Below, in pieces: positions 52,480 through 62,000 of a stretch of DNA of 64,000 bases. Numbering within the stretch: the stretch's first letter is position 1; each line of letters opens with the position of its first letter. Made by a program: the position numbers and the translations under genes. The notes under the pieces are model-generated. The model searched no databases, had not been told where the DNA came from, and was given only the letters and a program-made list of their open reading frames with translations. This DNA is from Algoriphagus lutimaris (GTDB lineage Bacteria; Bacteroidota; Bacteroidia; Cytophagales; Cyclobacteriaceae): the NCBI RefSeq assembly GCF_017051705.1, contig NZ_JAFIDJ010000001.1, positions 868,001 through 932,000 on the forward strand, read 5' to 3'.

Positions 52480-54798
52480 TTACAAAATAATTTTAACTTT
52501 TGATAATTCTGAAAGTGTTGCTGTATAGGGTTTCCCTGATTGGTTTTTCGTTTTGTAGTTTTTTAAAGATTTGAAATCCCAATTTATTCCAAGAAGCTCT
52601 GGATCTGTTATTTGTTCTAATTCAACTACTAAATAGAATTTCTCCTTATTCTTTCCTGAAGATTCATCTTTGGGATATTTGGTTTTTCCCTTATCTAAAT
52701 CTTTTATCGAATAGACTTTTGGTCCTTTACTAACGATTTTCCATAAACGACTCGAATCTTTATCTCCTTTTGTGTGTAGAAGTAAATATTTTGCAGATAT
52801 AGTTTTAAAATCCAAAACTAGTGATCCATTTCCTGTACCAGTTCTAAAATTATATTTCTTTTCAGTTTCAATCCATTCCAAATGTTCAATAGATTTAAAA
52901 TATCCTACTAAAACAAATGTTTCATCTGGTATTAAAGATCGATTGACACCAAAAGGCTCAGGAAGAAATTCATTTAAGTGATCATCATCACTTGGTGCAT
53001 TTTTATAGATCTCATAGGATTTTAAGGCAATTTTTTCCCGTTGAGATGAACGATTAATAAAATGATTAATAACCTTTTTGATAAAGGTTTCAAGTTCTTT
53101 AGTGCCATCATCCTGCTTTGAAGGTCGAACAGGAAATGCACCTAAACCTGGAATAATCTCATGAAATCCCTTTCTTTCAATAGGGATAGCTCCTGGGTAC
53201 AAAACATAAGCTCCCCCAGTTCTTCGAATTGCATCTTTATAAGCATGCATTTTCAAGAGATCGGCATTTTTATAAATACCACTTCTATTTGCTTTTTTTT
53301 CTTCCTCCAAGCCAATTTCCTGATCGGTCATTTGAAAAATGTTATCCGCTTTATACTTAGCATCAAAGTGTATGTGAACAATTAGTTCTTCTTTTTCTGC
53401 CTGAAGTTCATTTATTCCAAATGGCCAGACGGAAAGGGTATAATCAGGACGTAGGGTAGTAGTCCAACTGCCTGATTTTGGGTATTCGTTATTTCCTTGA
53501 AATGACCGATTGTAGTTAAACTTAACATGAAACTTGCGATTTCCAGAGTTGAAAATCCCTTTTAAAGCAGTGAATTTTCCCTGTTTCAGATTAATATTTA
53601 ATCCTTCGTCTTTAATAGTTATCAATTTTTCCAATTGCTTGGCTTCGATATCAAATAGATGTTGAAGGATTTCTAGCAACTTGAAGAATAGCCAATATTC
53701 ATAAAGAGTTGCAATGTCTTTTTTGCCTCCTTCATACACATCTTCTCCTCCTTTCCAGATTAATTTAGAAGCTAGGTCAAACATTAGCCAAACTCGCAAA
53801 ATTTCCCGGTATCCTTCTTTTCTTTGAAGAACAGGACTGTTTAATTTCAATAAATGGGGGGCGGAGATTTCAGAGAAAATAGTATGGTGCAAATGGTTTT
53901 CCAATTCGGCAATTAATCTTTCTGATTCTCTGACAAGCTGACTTTGTGCGTTAAGCTTTCTTGCTTTAGAGTTAATTTCAACACAAAACCTTAAAAAGGT
54001 TTCCAAGGCGTATTTGATAAATCGATTCTCCTGAGTATCCAGTGAATCTACTTTTCTGGAAGAAAGTATTTTTGAAGGAAAAGAATCTAAACCAAATCCA
54101 GACAAGAGGTGAGACGAAGGAATCTTTATCCGATTTTTGCCTTTGATGAGTTCAGCTACTGCACTTCTTGAAAAACGTCGCACATTTCGTACATCCTTGA
54201 GTTCTGTATCTTCCTCCCATTTGGTGTTGGGAAATGAAACGATTCGGTGCAATGCCTCATGAAATTCTGATGTCCCTATAATCGACTTCAAAAAGATAAA
54301 GCGCTGGTAAAGTACAGCCTCGGGAATATCTTTTTCAAAATTCGTCTCAAAGTTTTGAGTGACAGGAGAATTAGTCTGTAAAAGAAGATCAGTACACTTC
54401 TCTGTGATGTATTCCAGCATATCCCGATAATCATCCCGATAGCCGGTTTTCCTCGATCTGACCTCTAAAGGAATTTTCTTTATTGGGAGGTCAATGCCTT
54501 TTTTCAAAAGGTTTAAATATAGAGTCCCCACATAAATATTTGGAGCCAAACTTCCCATATTGGGATGCTTTCTATGTGGTTGGATTATGTTTCCTTGAAT
54601 AGATTCTAAATAGTAGTCAGGATCACTGAGTTCATAATCATAGAAGCAACCTTCTAGAATTTGATACCTGGCTTCATTGTTTTCCAAACTTTCCTGTTTC
54701 TCATCAAAAAGAGTCCCTACCTGTTTTTCAAGGATTTCAAGAGCCAATGCTTTTTCTACATCAGACAGATCAATCAATATGTTGGAGGTAGCTGGCAT
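52480..54798 (-). CDS. DUF2357 PD-(D/E)XK nuclease, McrC-like partner
   Basis: A 772-residue protein. The N-terminal ~270 residues match DUF2357, the domain found in McrC-like partners of McrB motors. The nuclease core has LRPDYTLSVWPFG (Asp near residue 449) and HFDAKYKA (Asp478-x-Lys480), the PD...DxK catalytic pattern of modification-dependent restriction enzymes. The last ~130 residues (KSIEHLEWIETEKKYNF, SAKYLLLHTKGDKDSSRLW, KEKFYLVVELEQI) form an extra alpha/beta domain that I cannot name, possibly a PUA-like module. The start is 3 bases after the McrB-like stop. The pair probably cleaves DNA carrying modified bases. Confidence 0.85.
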   Translation of the reverse strand: MPATSNILIDLSDVEKALALEILEKQVGTLFDEKQESLENNEARYQILEGCFYDYELSDPDYYLESIQGNIIQPHRKHPNMGSLAPNIYVGTLYLNLLKKGIDLPIKKIPLEVRSRKTGYRDDYRDMLEYITEKCTDLLLQTNSPVTQNFETNFEKDIPEAVLYQRFIFLKSIIGTSEFHEALHRIVSFPNTKWEEDTELKDVRNVRRFSRSAVAELIKGKNRIKIPSSHLLSGFGLDSFPSKILSSRKVDSLDTQENRFIKYALETFLRFCVEINSKARKLNAQSQLVRESERLIAELENHLHHTIFSEISAPHLLKLNSPVLQRKEGYREILRVWLMFDLASKLIWKGGEDVYEGGKKDIATLYEYWLFFKLLEILQHLFDIEAKQLEKLITIKDEGLNINLKQGKFTALKGIFNSGNRKFHVKFNYNRSFQGNNEYPKSGSWTTTLRPDYTLSVWPFGINELQAEKEELIVHIHFDAKYKADNIFQMTDQEIGLEEEKKANRSGIYKNADLLKMHAYKDAIRRTGGAYVLYPGAIPIERKGFHEIIPGLGAFPVRPSKQDDGTKELETFIKKVINHFINRSSQREKIALKSYEIYKNAPSDDDHLNEFLPEPFGVNRSLIPDETFVLVGYFKSIEHLEWIETEKKYNFRTGTGNGSLVLDFKTISAKYLLLHTKGDKDSSRLWKIVSKGPKVYSIKDLDKGKTKYPKDESSGKNKEKFYLVVELEQITDPELLGINWDFKSLKNYKTKNQSGKPYTATLSELSKVKIIL

Positions 54799-54801
54799 AG
54801 G

Positions 54802-56682
54802 CTACGCTTCGGCAAAGCTGGCAAAACCGTTTTCAATAGCTGCCTTGTGCATTCTAGAAAGCTTTTCGTAGGAAATTGGATACTTAACTTGATCCTTTTC
54901 CACTTCAAAAACCTTGTTTTCAATAGAAACATTTTCTTTCTCTGTTTTGCTAGAATCCTTCACGCAAAGATTAGCTAGAGCAGTTAAAACAGGTGCAAGC
55001 TTTCGTCTTGATCCGTGCAGTTTGGGAAGTAGTTTTTGGACAATAGCGATATCCAACTTAGCATCTTCATCCAAGTTCATGTCAATCTTACCCAAGCGGT
55101 CGATTAGTTTGAGAATTTCCGTGGCTGGTCGATATCCGAACTCGGCTCCTACTTTTTTCAGTTCAACAAAGAAATTACCCAATTCTTGCTTGACCACTTC
55201 CATTCCCTTTGAAGGAACTGATTTATCCATGGCCTTTTCCAAAAAGCTAAATGCCATTTTTGCACCTTTCGATTCTAGTTCTTCAATGTTTACTTCTCCG
55301 ACTTGATCCAAGAAAGAGTTCATTTCCTCAGGAGTAATCCGGAATTCAATAGTATTGGCCCGATCCAGAACTTTGGGGCTAAACATATGAGTGGTCTCAT
55401 CAATATTTACAGTGCCAATAATAAAAAGATTCTTAGGTAAATCTATTTTTGAATTAATTCCGCTGATGGGATTATTTTCTTTATGTATTGGAATTTTCTC
55501 ACCCGACTCCATAACACTTAGAAAATCAGCAAAGTATCTTTCAACATGACTTAGGTTCATCTCATCTAAAATCAAAAAATATGGGAGGTCTGGATTTTCA
55601 TTTGCTTCAATAAAGAGATCCAAAGCACCATTTTCTGGTTTTACATACTCTTTTCTATCAAGTGCATTTGGGTAACCTAATAGTGGTTCGCGATTGGTCC
55701 AGTCAGCACCAACAGGAACAACTTTATATTGATTTTTTGCTTCACATATCCATTTTACAAAAGCTTGTGCAAGTTTGGTTTTTCCGGAACCAGAAAGGCC
55801 TGTGAGAATCAAGAATGATTTAGCCATTAATGATCCAACGAATCTTGTCACCAGTTTCTTTTCAAATATTAATTTTCCTTTTTTTAAATAGGAATGAAAT
55901 GCATTCAAATCAAACTCCTCCTGTGATTTATCGTATTCTGCATTGATTTTTTCTCCTTTAATTAGTCGATAGAGTCTTTCCGGACAAGGTGTCAAATAAG
56001 CTCCTTGTCTCAACTCTAAATTGGAAGTGTAAAAAACCTCTGAATCCTCAGATATTTCTCGTAAAACCTTTGCATTCAAATCATTTAGAATTCGACTTCG
56101 ATGAATTTGATTCTCAAAAATCTGGAATTGCTTTAATGGGATTAAATATGCCGGACCCTCCCAATTAGTTCCTTCAATTCCTTTGGTTTCAATAACGTTT
56201 GAACTCGCCACACTTTGACCGATAAAAGCCTTATTATCCACCAAATGGAGGATGATATCTCCTTCCCGAACCAACCTCATGTTTTTATAAATATCAGCAC
56301 CTCGTTTATCTTTTGTTGGCGACCACAATGCTTTTCCTAAAGAACGATCACCTTTTGTTCTATCAGGTCGATCCTTCACAATAGTTTTTTCAATCCAAAT
56401 ATTCATGGTTTCTGGTTTAATGTATTTTTTTGGTTGGATTAAAAAATCATTCTCGGTAAGAATTTTAAAAGGGATTTCGACATTATTTCCAAAGTCTTCT
56501 AATGTTAAATCTTTCCCACCTTTAAGTTGATTTGCAATCGAAAGAACTAAAATTGGAGGGTATTTTTTTTCTTCATAAATCAAATCGTAGGTAGATGAAT
56601 GTCGTCCCTTTTTAAGTGCGGGATTATTATTTATTTCTCTAATTGCTTTAATTAATTCATCTCTAGAAAAAGACTGTCCCAT
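54802..56682 (-). CDS. McrB-like AAA+ NTPase with head and EVE-like reader domains
   Basis: A 626-residue motor for the adjacent nuclease. Residues ~5-80 (RDELIKAIREINNN, RHSSTYDLIYEEKKYPPILVL) match the 'head' domain found at the N-terminus of many modification-dependent restriction proteins (ScoMcrA-like). Residues ~92-195 look like an EVE/PUA-type pocket domain (MNIWIEKT, ALWSPTKDKRGADIYKNMRLVREGDIILHLVD, GPAYLIPL), a fold that binds modified cytosine in other McrB proteins. The motor has Walker A GLSGSGKT (295-302), Walker B ILDEMN (371-376) and the McrB-type NIDETTHMF (426-434) with Arg441. It is the first gene of the two-gene operon. Confidence 0.87.
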   Translation of the reverse strand: MGQSFSRDELIKAIREINNNPALKKGRHSSTYDLIYEEKKYPPILVLSIANQLKGGKDLTLEDFGNNVEIPFKILTENDFLIQPKKYIKPETMNIWIEKTIVKDRPDRTKGDRSLGKALWSPTKDKRGADIYKNMRLVREGDIILHLVDNKAFIGQSVASSNVIETKGIEGTNWEGPAYLIPLKQFQIFENQIHRSRILNDLNAKVLREISEDSEVFYTSNLELRQGAYLTPCPERLYRLIKGEKINAEYDKSQEEFDLNAFHSYLKKGKLIFEKKLVTRFVGSLMAKSFLILTGLSGSGKTKLAQAFVKWICEAKNQYKVVPVGADWTNREPLLGYPNALDRKEYVKPENGALDLFIEANENPDLPYFLILDEMNLSHVERYFADFLSVMESGEKIPIHKENNPISGINSKIDLPKNLFIIGTVNIDETTHMFSPKVLDRANTIEFRITPEEMNSFLDQVGEVNIEELESKGAKMAFSFLEKAMDKSVPSKGMEVVKQELGNFFVELKKVGAEFGYRPATEILKLIDRLGKIDMNLDEDAKLDIAIVQKLLPKLHGSRRKLAPVLTALANLCVKDSSKTEKENVSIENKVFEVEKDQVKYPISYEKLSRMHKAAIENGFASFAEA

Positions 56683-56717
56683 AATATTTTATAAAAGTTT
56701 TTAAAAAGTGGATTACC

Positions 56718-56835
56718 TTAAGCCAACTCCCTTAAATCCACAGGCACCACTCTAGAAACTCCTGCTTCAATCAAGGTAATACTATAGATAATATCCGTGC
56801 TGGCTAGGATTTGCTTGTGTTGAGAGATGATGAAA
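56718..56835 (-). pseudogene. Decayed duplicate of the smc 3' end
   Basis: On the minus strand the segment encodes FIISQHKQILASTDIIYSI followed by a tail that is identical to SMC's (IEAGVSRVVPVDLRELA, stop). The intact smc ends in the same way at 59068-59188. The two differ at many codons and by a one-codon gap, so this is a diverged copy, not a recent duplication. Similarity stops exactly at the stop codon on one side and after about 39 codons on the other. It lies 35 bases upstream of the McrB-like start. Confidence 0.85.
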
Positions 56836-57251
56836 AGTCATCTTTTTTTTCAACAAGCTTAAAGATATATGGAAACCTAAAAACTTAAGGTCCATTTATC
56901 AGAAAAACTAAAAATTAGTTACTATTTCAAATATAATCACTCGGATTTCCTTTTAATTAACTCCTTCAATCCAATTCCACCTCTCTAGAACCTTCAGCCT
57001 TTATGTCATTATAAATTTGTACCTTAAACTTTCTTTACTGTTTAGCGGGTAAGGGTAAGTAAATGAGGTGTTTAAATTCGTTTTATAGAGTGGGAAACCT
57101 CCTTTTTTTGCCCCACTTGGTGAATCCTCTTTTGTGCCGATTAAGAAATTATCAGCCATTCCCAAACAATAAACCGTGGTGTGCAACGACCACTCAAAGA
57201 AAACGGGGCGACACTTTAATTTTTAAGAGTAAAAACAACTAAACTTTAACC
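56836..57251. other. Non-coding gap between smc fragment and NmrA-type gene
   Basis: About 415 AT-rich bases. TATAAATTTGTAC near 57012 resembles a Bacteroidota -7 box but lacks a matching -33 element. A 61-codon minus-strand frame at 57001-57186 is not convincing. Nothing else is recognised. Confidence 0.4.
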
Positions 57252-58202
57252 ATGACAGAATCTAAAATAATTACAGTATTTGGTGCCACTGGAGCACAGG
57301 GTGGAGGGCTTGCAAGAGCTATTTTATCTGATTCCAACTCAGAATTTAAAGTGAGGGCAGTTACCAGAAATGCTGATTCTAACAAAGCAAAAGCTTTGGC
57401 CGAATTAGGAGCCGAAATCGTAGAAGCAGATATTGATGATGCTGTAAGCGTTAAAAAGGCGGTTGAGGGAGCTTATGGAGCCTTCTTTGTTACTTTTTTC
57501 TGGGAACATTTTTCAGCCGAAAAGGAATATCAAGAAGTAGCTGATTTCGCCAAAGCGGCCAAGGAAGCTAATTTGAAACATGTCATTTGGTCTACGCTGG
57601 AAGATACCAGAAACTGGATTCCTCTGGATGACGACAGAATGCCTACCCTACAAGGCAAATACAAAGTGCCTCATTTTGATGGAAAAGGTGCTGCGGATCA
57701 ACTCCTGGTAGATGCTGGCTTACCTGTTACTTTGTTAAGAACATCTTTCTTCTGGGATAATTTTATCCATTTCGGGATGGGCCCACAAAAAGGAGAGGAT
57801 GGAAACTATTACATCGCTTTCCCATTGGATGACAAGAAGCTATGTGGTATGGCTGCTGAAGATATTGGTAAATGTGCCTATAGCATATTCAAAAATGGTA
57901 ATGGAGCTGTTGGAGAAATTATCGGTATTGTAGGAGAGAAGTTAAGTGGTGATGAGATGGCTGCAAAACTTTCAAAAGCATTGGATATCAATGTGATTTA
58001 TAATAATGTAAGCCCAGATATGTATCGCAGCTTTGGCTTCCCAGGAGCTGATGATTTGGGCAATATGTTCCAGTTTAAAAGAGATTTTAATGAGGATTTT
58101 AACGCGGTACGTAGCGAAGAAGTGTCTAAGGAGCTAAATCCGGAATTGCAGAACTTCGACGAATGGCTTTCTGTAAATGCTTCAAGCATTCCGGTAGAAT
58201 AA
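57252..58202 (+). CDS. NmrA/HSCARG-like NAD(P)-binding protein
   Basis: A 316-residue atypical short-chain dehydrogenase. The NAD(P) motif is ITVFGATGAQGGGLARAIL (residues 7-25). AVTRNADSNKAKALAELGAEIVEADIDD, VIWSTLEDTRNWIP and GLPVTLLRTSFFWDNFIHF follow the NmrA-like pattern. Members sense redox state or reduce quinone-like substrates, and many lack the catalytic Tyr. It stands alone, between the smc fragment and a broken transposase, and ends at a strong terminator. Confidence 0.88.
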   Translation: MTESKIITVFGATGAQGGGLARAILSDSNSEFKVRAVTRNADSNKAKALAELGAEIVEADIDDAVSVKKAVEGAYGAFFVTFFWEHFSAEKEYQEVADFAKAAKEANLKHVIWSTLEDTRNWIPLDDDRMPTLQGKYKVPHFDGKGAADQLLVDAGLPVTLLRTSFFWDNFIHFGMGPQKGEDGNYYIAFPLDDKKLCGMAAEDIGKCAYSIFKNGNGAVGEIIGIVGEKLSGDEMAAKLSKALDINVIYNNVSPDMYRSFGFPGADDLGNMFQFKRDFNEDFNAVRSEEVSKELNPELQNFDEWLSVNASSIPVE

Positions 58203-58221
58203 TCGTTTGATAAAATTAAAG

Positions 58222-58280
58222 GCTGGCAAGGCTATTCCTCTACTTCATAATGTTAGGAAGGTTCTTGCCAGTCATTTTTT
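58222..58280 (+). terminator. Intrinsic terminator of the NmrA-like gene
   Basis: GCTGGCAAG pairs with CTTGCCAGT, followed by CATTTTTT. Confidence 0.75.
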
Positions 58281-58284
58281 ATGA

Positions 58285-58542
58285 TACATTCAGGGTCGTG
58301 ATAGCGGATTGATTTTTATGGACATTGGATCCTATCTGGGTGGATTTTATGAATTTTCTTTATAGGTAGTTATTGTCTTTTAATCCCAAAGGGATTTCAT
58401 GTTTATAGGAAATAGGGTGTGAGATTGTATTCGACCCCGACGGGGTCGCATTTTCAAGAATTGACATTAACTATAAACATTGGACCCATTCTGGGTCATG
58501 GTAGGCGTTTGATTGTTATGATCATTGAATCAGTTCTGAATT
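58285..58542. repeat. REP-like palindromes next to a Y1 transposase
   Basis: Short palindromes lie in a row: AATCCC/GGGATT (58382-58396), CGACCCC/GGGGTCG (58432-58448) and GACCCA/TGGGTC (58483-58497). Two ~48-base degenerate copies that begin GGGTCGTGATAGCGGATTG and GGGTCATGGTAGGCGTTTG are exactly 200 bases apart (58293 and 58493). This is the form of REP elements mobilised by RAYT-type Y1 transposases, one of which lies immediately to the right. Confidence 0.6.
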
Positions 58543-59004
58543 TCAATCATTCCAATCAAATAAATATTCATCCTTAAATACTATTTGAAAATTCTTTAAA
58601 AACTCCTTGTATTCTTCTTGAAAGGATCGTTTCTGATGATGTTCCTTTTGATTTTGGATGTATGCAATCACATTATTCAAAGAAGATTGCGAATAAGAAA
58701 ATGCGCCATATCCTTCCTGCCATTGAAATTTGATTTTATTTGGAAACTTTCAGTTTAACCAATCATTGGTAGATTTTTTAATTTCTCTTACCAAATCCGA
58801 TAAACAACAATTAGGCTTCATACCTATAAGGAAATGGATGTGATCAGGCATTCCATTTATGGCGAGCATTTTCTGACCTTTATTAGAAACTATTCCTGTG
58901 ATATATTTATACAATTCCTCCTCCAAACTATTAGAAATAAGAGAATTTCGACCTTTAACCGCAAATACAACCTGAATATAAATTTGTGAAAAAGTACCAG
59001 CCAT
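58543..59004 (-). pseudogene. IS200/RAYT-like Y1 transposase broken by TGA
   Basis: From ATG 59004 the frame reads 84 codons (MAGTFSQIYIQVVFAVKGRN, NGMPDHIHFLIGMKPN) with the HUH motif seen as DHIHFLIG. It meets TGA at 58752-58750 and continues in the same frame to TGA at 58545-58543 with FQWQEGYGAFSYSQSS and VIAYIQNQKEHHQKRSF, which holds the nucleophile Tyr. The full frame of ~153 codons is the normal family length. A single stop is the only lesion. The flanking palindromes suggest a REP-associated transposase. Confidence 0.8.
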
Positions 59005-59067
59005 TTTAATGTAACTTCTAAAGTTCAAAAAATTCAAAAATTTCTTATCAACAATATCCTTTAATAG

Positions 59068-62000
59068 TTAAGCCAACTCCCTTAAATCCACTGGCACCAC
59101 TCTAGAAACGCCTGCTTCGATCATGGTAATGCCATAGATAATATCTGTGCTGGCCATGGTGCGCTTGTTATGGGTCACGATGATAAACTGGGACTCTCCA
59201 CTAAAGCGCTGGATAATCTGGTTGAACTTATCAATGTTGGCATCATCCAATGGGGCATCCACCTCATCAAAAATACAGAATGGGGCTGGTTTCAATAGAT
59301 AGATGGAGAAGAGTAGGGAAGTGGCAGTCAATGTCTTTTCCCCACCGGAAAGTTGGTTGATCGTCAATGGGCGCTTGCCCTTCGGCTTGGCCATGATCTC
59401 AATGGCAGATTCCAAAGGGTTATCTGGGTCTACTAACGTCAAGTCACAATCATCCTGCTCAGTAAAGAGGGAACGGAACACCTTGATAAAGTTCTCCTTG
59501 ATCTTGCCAAAGGCATCTAAGAAGGTTTCCTTGGCTACCTGATCTATTTCCTTGATGGTATTCAAAAGCGATTCCTTGGCCTTGATCAGATCTTCCTTTT
59601 GAGTGGTAATAAAGTCATGTCGAATCTTAATCTCATCATAGGCTTCCATAGCCATTGGGTTGATCGGTCCAATTTTCTCCAATTTCTCTTTTTGCTTGCG
59701 TACCAGCTCTCGTAAATCATCCTCTTTGAAATCCAGAAACTCCTCGTCCAATTTGGGATTTTCCTCCATCAGCTGATCCAGGTCCAAATCAAATTCCACA
59801 GAAAGACGTTCTTTCATCCCGCTCATTTTGAGCTTGATTTCATTGATCGAATTTTGAAGCTCATGCAGGTGTTCATCATGCATCTCCTTGCTCTTTTGCA
59901 GACTTCGGATTTTTTGATCAGTTTCATCGATCAGCCCTCGATGGGCATAATAATCTTTTTCGGCTTCCTGAACGCCTTGTTCTATCCCTTCTTTTTCAGA
60001 ATACAATTCAATCAACTCATCGTCTTTGACTTCGTTGTTTTGAAGTAAACCTTTGATTTCAGAATCCAAAGAACTCAATTCCGCCTGTGATTTTTCTATT
60101 CGTTCCTTACTGCTTTCATAGGCATTCTGCTTGAATTCAATTTCCTGATCCAAGGAATTCACACGATTGAGTTGCTGGTGATAGAGAATGTTCTCCTGAT
60201 TGAATGCCTGGGATTTCTCAGTCAATCGAGCGGACTGTTCTTCTAGGTTTTCATTTAGGATTTCCAAGTCTTCATGAGCAGATTCATATTCAGCTTTTTC
60301 CTCGAATAATTGAGGTTGAATCTCGGTCAAACTTTCTTCCAAGCTGGCAATACGGTCTAAAATATCCTCGCGCTTATTCGCATTAGAGCTGAGTAGTTCT
60401 GCCAGTTGTTCTTTTTTGGTGCGAACGGAAACGTAATTCTGGTTGATCTCATTGATCTGTTGCTGACTTTCTTCCAAGACCTTTTTGTAGCTGACTTCTT
60501 TCAGCTTCATCAGATCCGAAAGCTTTTGATCCAAATTATTACGGGTAGCAGAAACCTTTTTGTTTAGATCCTTAATTTCCTTGTCCAGTTTTTCCAGATT
60601 TTTGGCTCTACCGATTCTCTTTCCTTCAAATAAGCCAACGGATCCTCCGGAAAGGCTGAATTTACGTTTCGTGAACTTTCCATTTTCAGAGATAAAAACT
60701 GAATCATTATCCTGAGGAAAATCCTTGTAATCTCCTTCCACAATGTAGACATTGTCCAAAATGAAGTTGATCAACCGACTGTATTTGACATCAAATTCAA
60801 TGATCTCAGTCGCAGCAATAGCATTGGAGAATAGCTTGGTTTGACTTGGCTTAAAACGTTCAAAATGCTCCAAGACAAAGAAATTGGCCTTTCCTCTGGC
60901 GGCATCACTTAATAAGTGAATGGCAGCGATGGCTTGGGCTTCGGTTTCCACTACATAGTAGTTCATATAGCCCTCCAGGTAATTCTCAATAGTCACCCGG
61001 TATTTCTCATCCGTGGTCAATAAATCGGAGAGGAGCGGGGTGTCCTTACCCCATGAGTTGTTTTTCTTCAGGAATTTGATTGCCTCCGGAAAACCTTCCA
61101 AATTCTCCACCAAAGACTTGGTGAGGTTGTATTCGTTTTGTTTGGAGTCCAGCTTTCTGGAAGAAGTGGTCAATTCCTCCCGGATCATTTCGATGACCTT
61201 ATTAGTGTCTTCTATCTTTTGATCCAGGTCTTCCTGCTTGGCTTTCTTACTTTCGTATTCCTGGGTAGCAGCGTCCAGTTCACCTTTCAGGGAAATCAAT
61301 TTCTCCTCAAAGTCTACCAAGTTGGCTTCCTGGGAAGAATCATCAGAGGAAGTTCGTTCCAGTTCCTGTTTTAAGGTGGATAGTTGAATCTGCTTGATTT
61401 CCAGTTCCTTGGTGAGTTGGTATACTCGCTCCTTTAGACGCTCAAACGTGGCGTTTAAGGTTTTTTGTTTCGTTTGATGCTCGGTATGGACTCGCTTTTG
61501 GTTCTCGTAGGCTTCTCGAAGTTCTCCCACAATCAATTCCTTTTCTGCCAGCATTTTGGCTGCAGACTCCTGTTCGTGTTTCAGGGAACGAATGGAAAAA
61601 CCTGCCCGATCATTGGATTTTCGATCTACTTCGATTTGTTCCCGAAGTTTTTGCGATCGATCCTCTAAAAAGCGGAGACGCTCATTTTTGATCTTTTTCT
61701 CCGATTCAAAAGTTCGGATTTTGTTGACATGATCATTCAAGGTTTTCTGACGGGAAGCCAGTAATTTTTCCTTGTTGATCAAATCCGATTTTAATTGATT
61801 CAACAGTGCTTCTTGATCCGCAATTTGAGTTTGCAACTGAAGCTTTTTGTCGCTTTCCTGCTCGATGTCCTTGGTGGTGGAAAGGAGGGAATTGGTGTAT
61901 TTTTCAATACTTTTTTTGGCCAGATTGATACTGGCTGTTTTATAATCTTTTTTGATCTCAAAGTACTTAGCGGCTTGTTTTGCCTGCTTTTCCAAGCTCT

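Noticed and set aside
57001-57186. 61-codon minus-strand frame
   Set aside because: No recognisable family, no supporting context, and AT-biased composition like the surrounding gap.
58750-58752. TGA in the transposase as a selenocysteine codon
   Set aside because: Y1 transposases are not selenoproteins, and no Sec-insertion hairpin was evident right after the TGA. A simple nonsense mutation is more likely.
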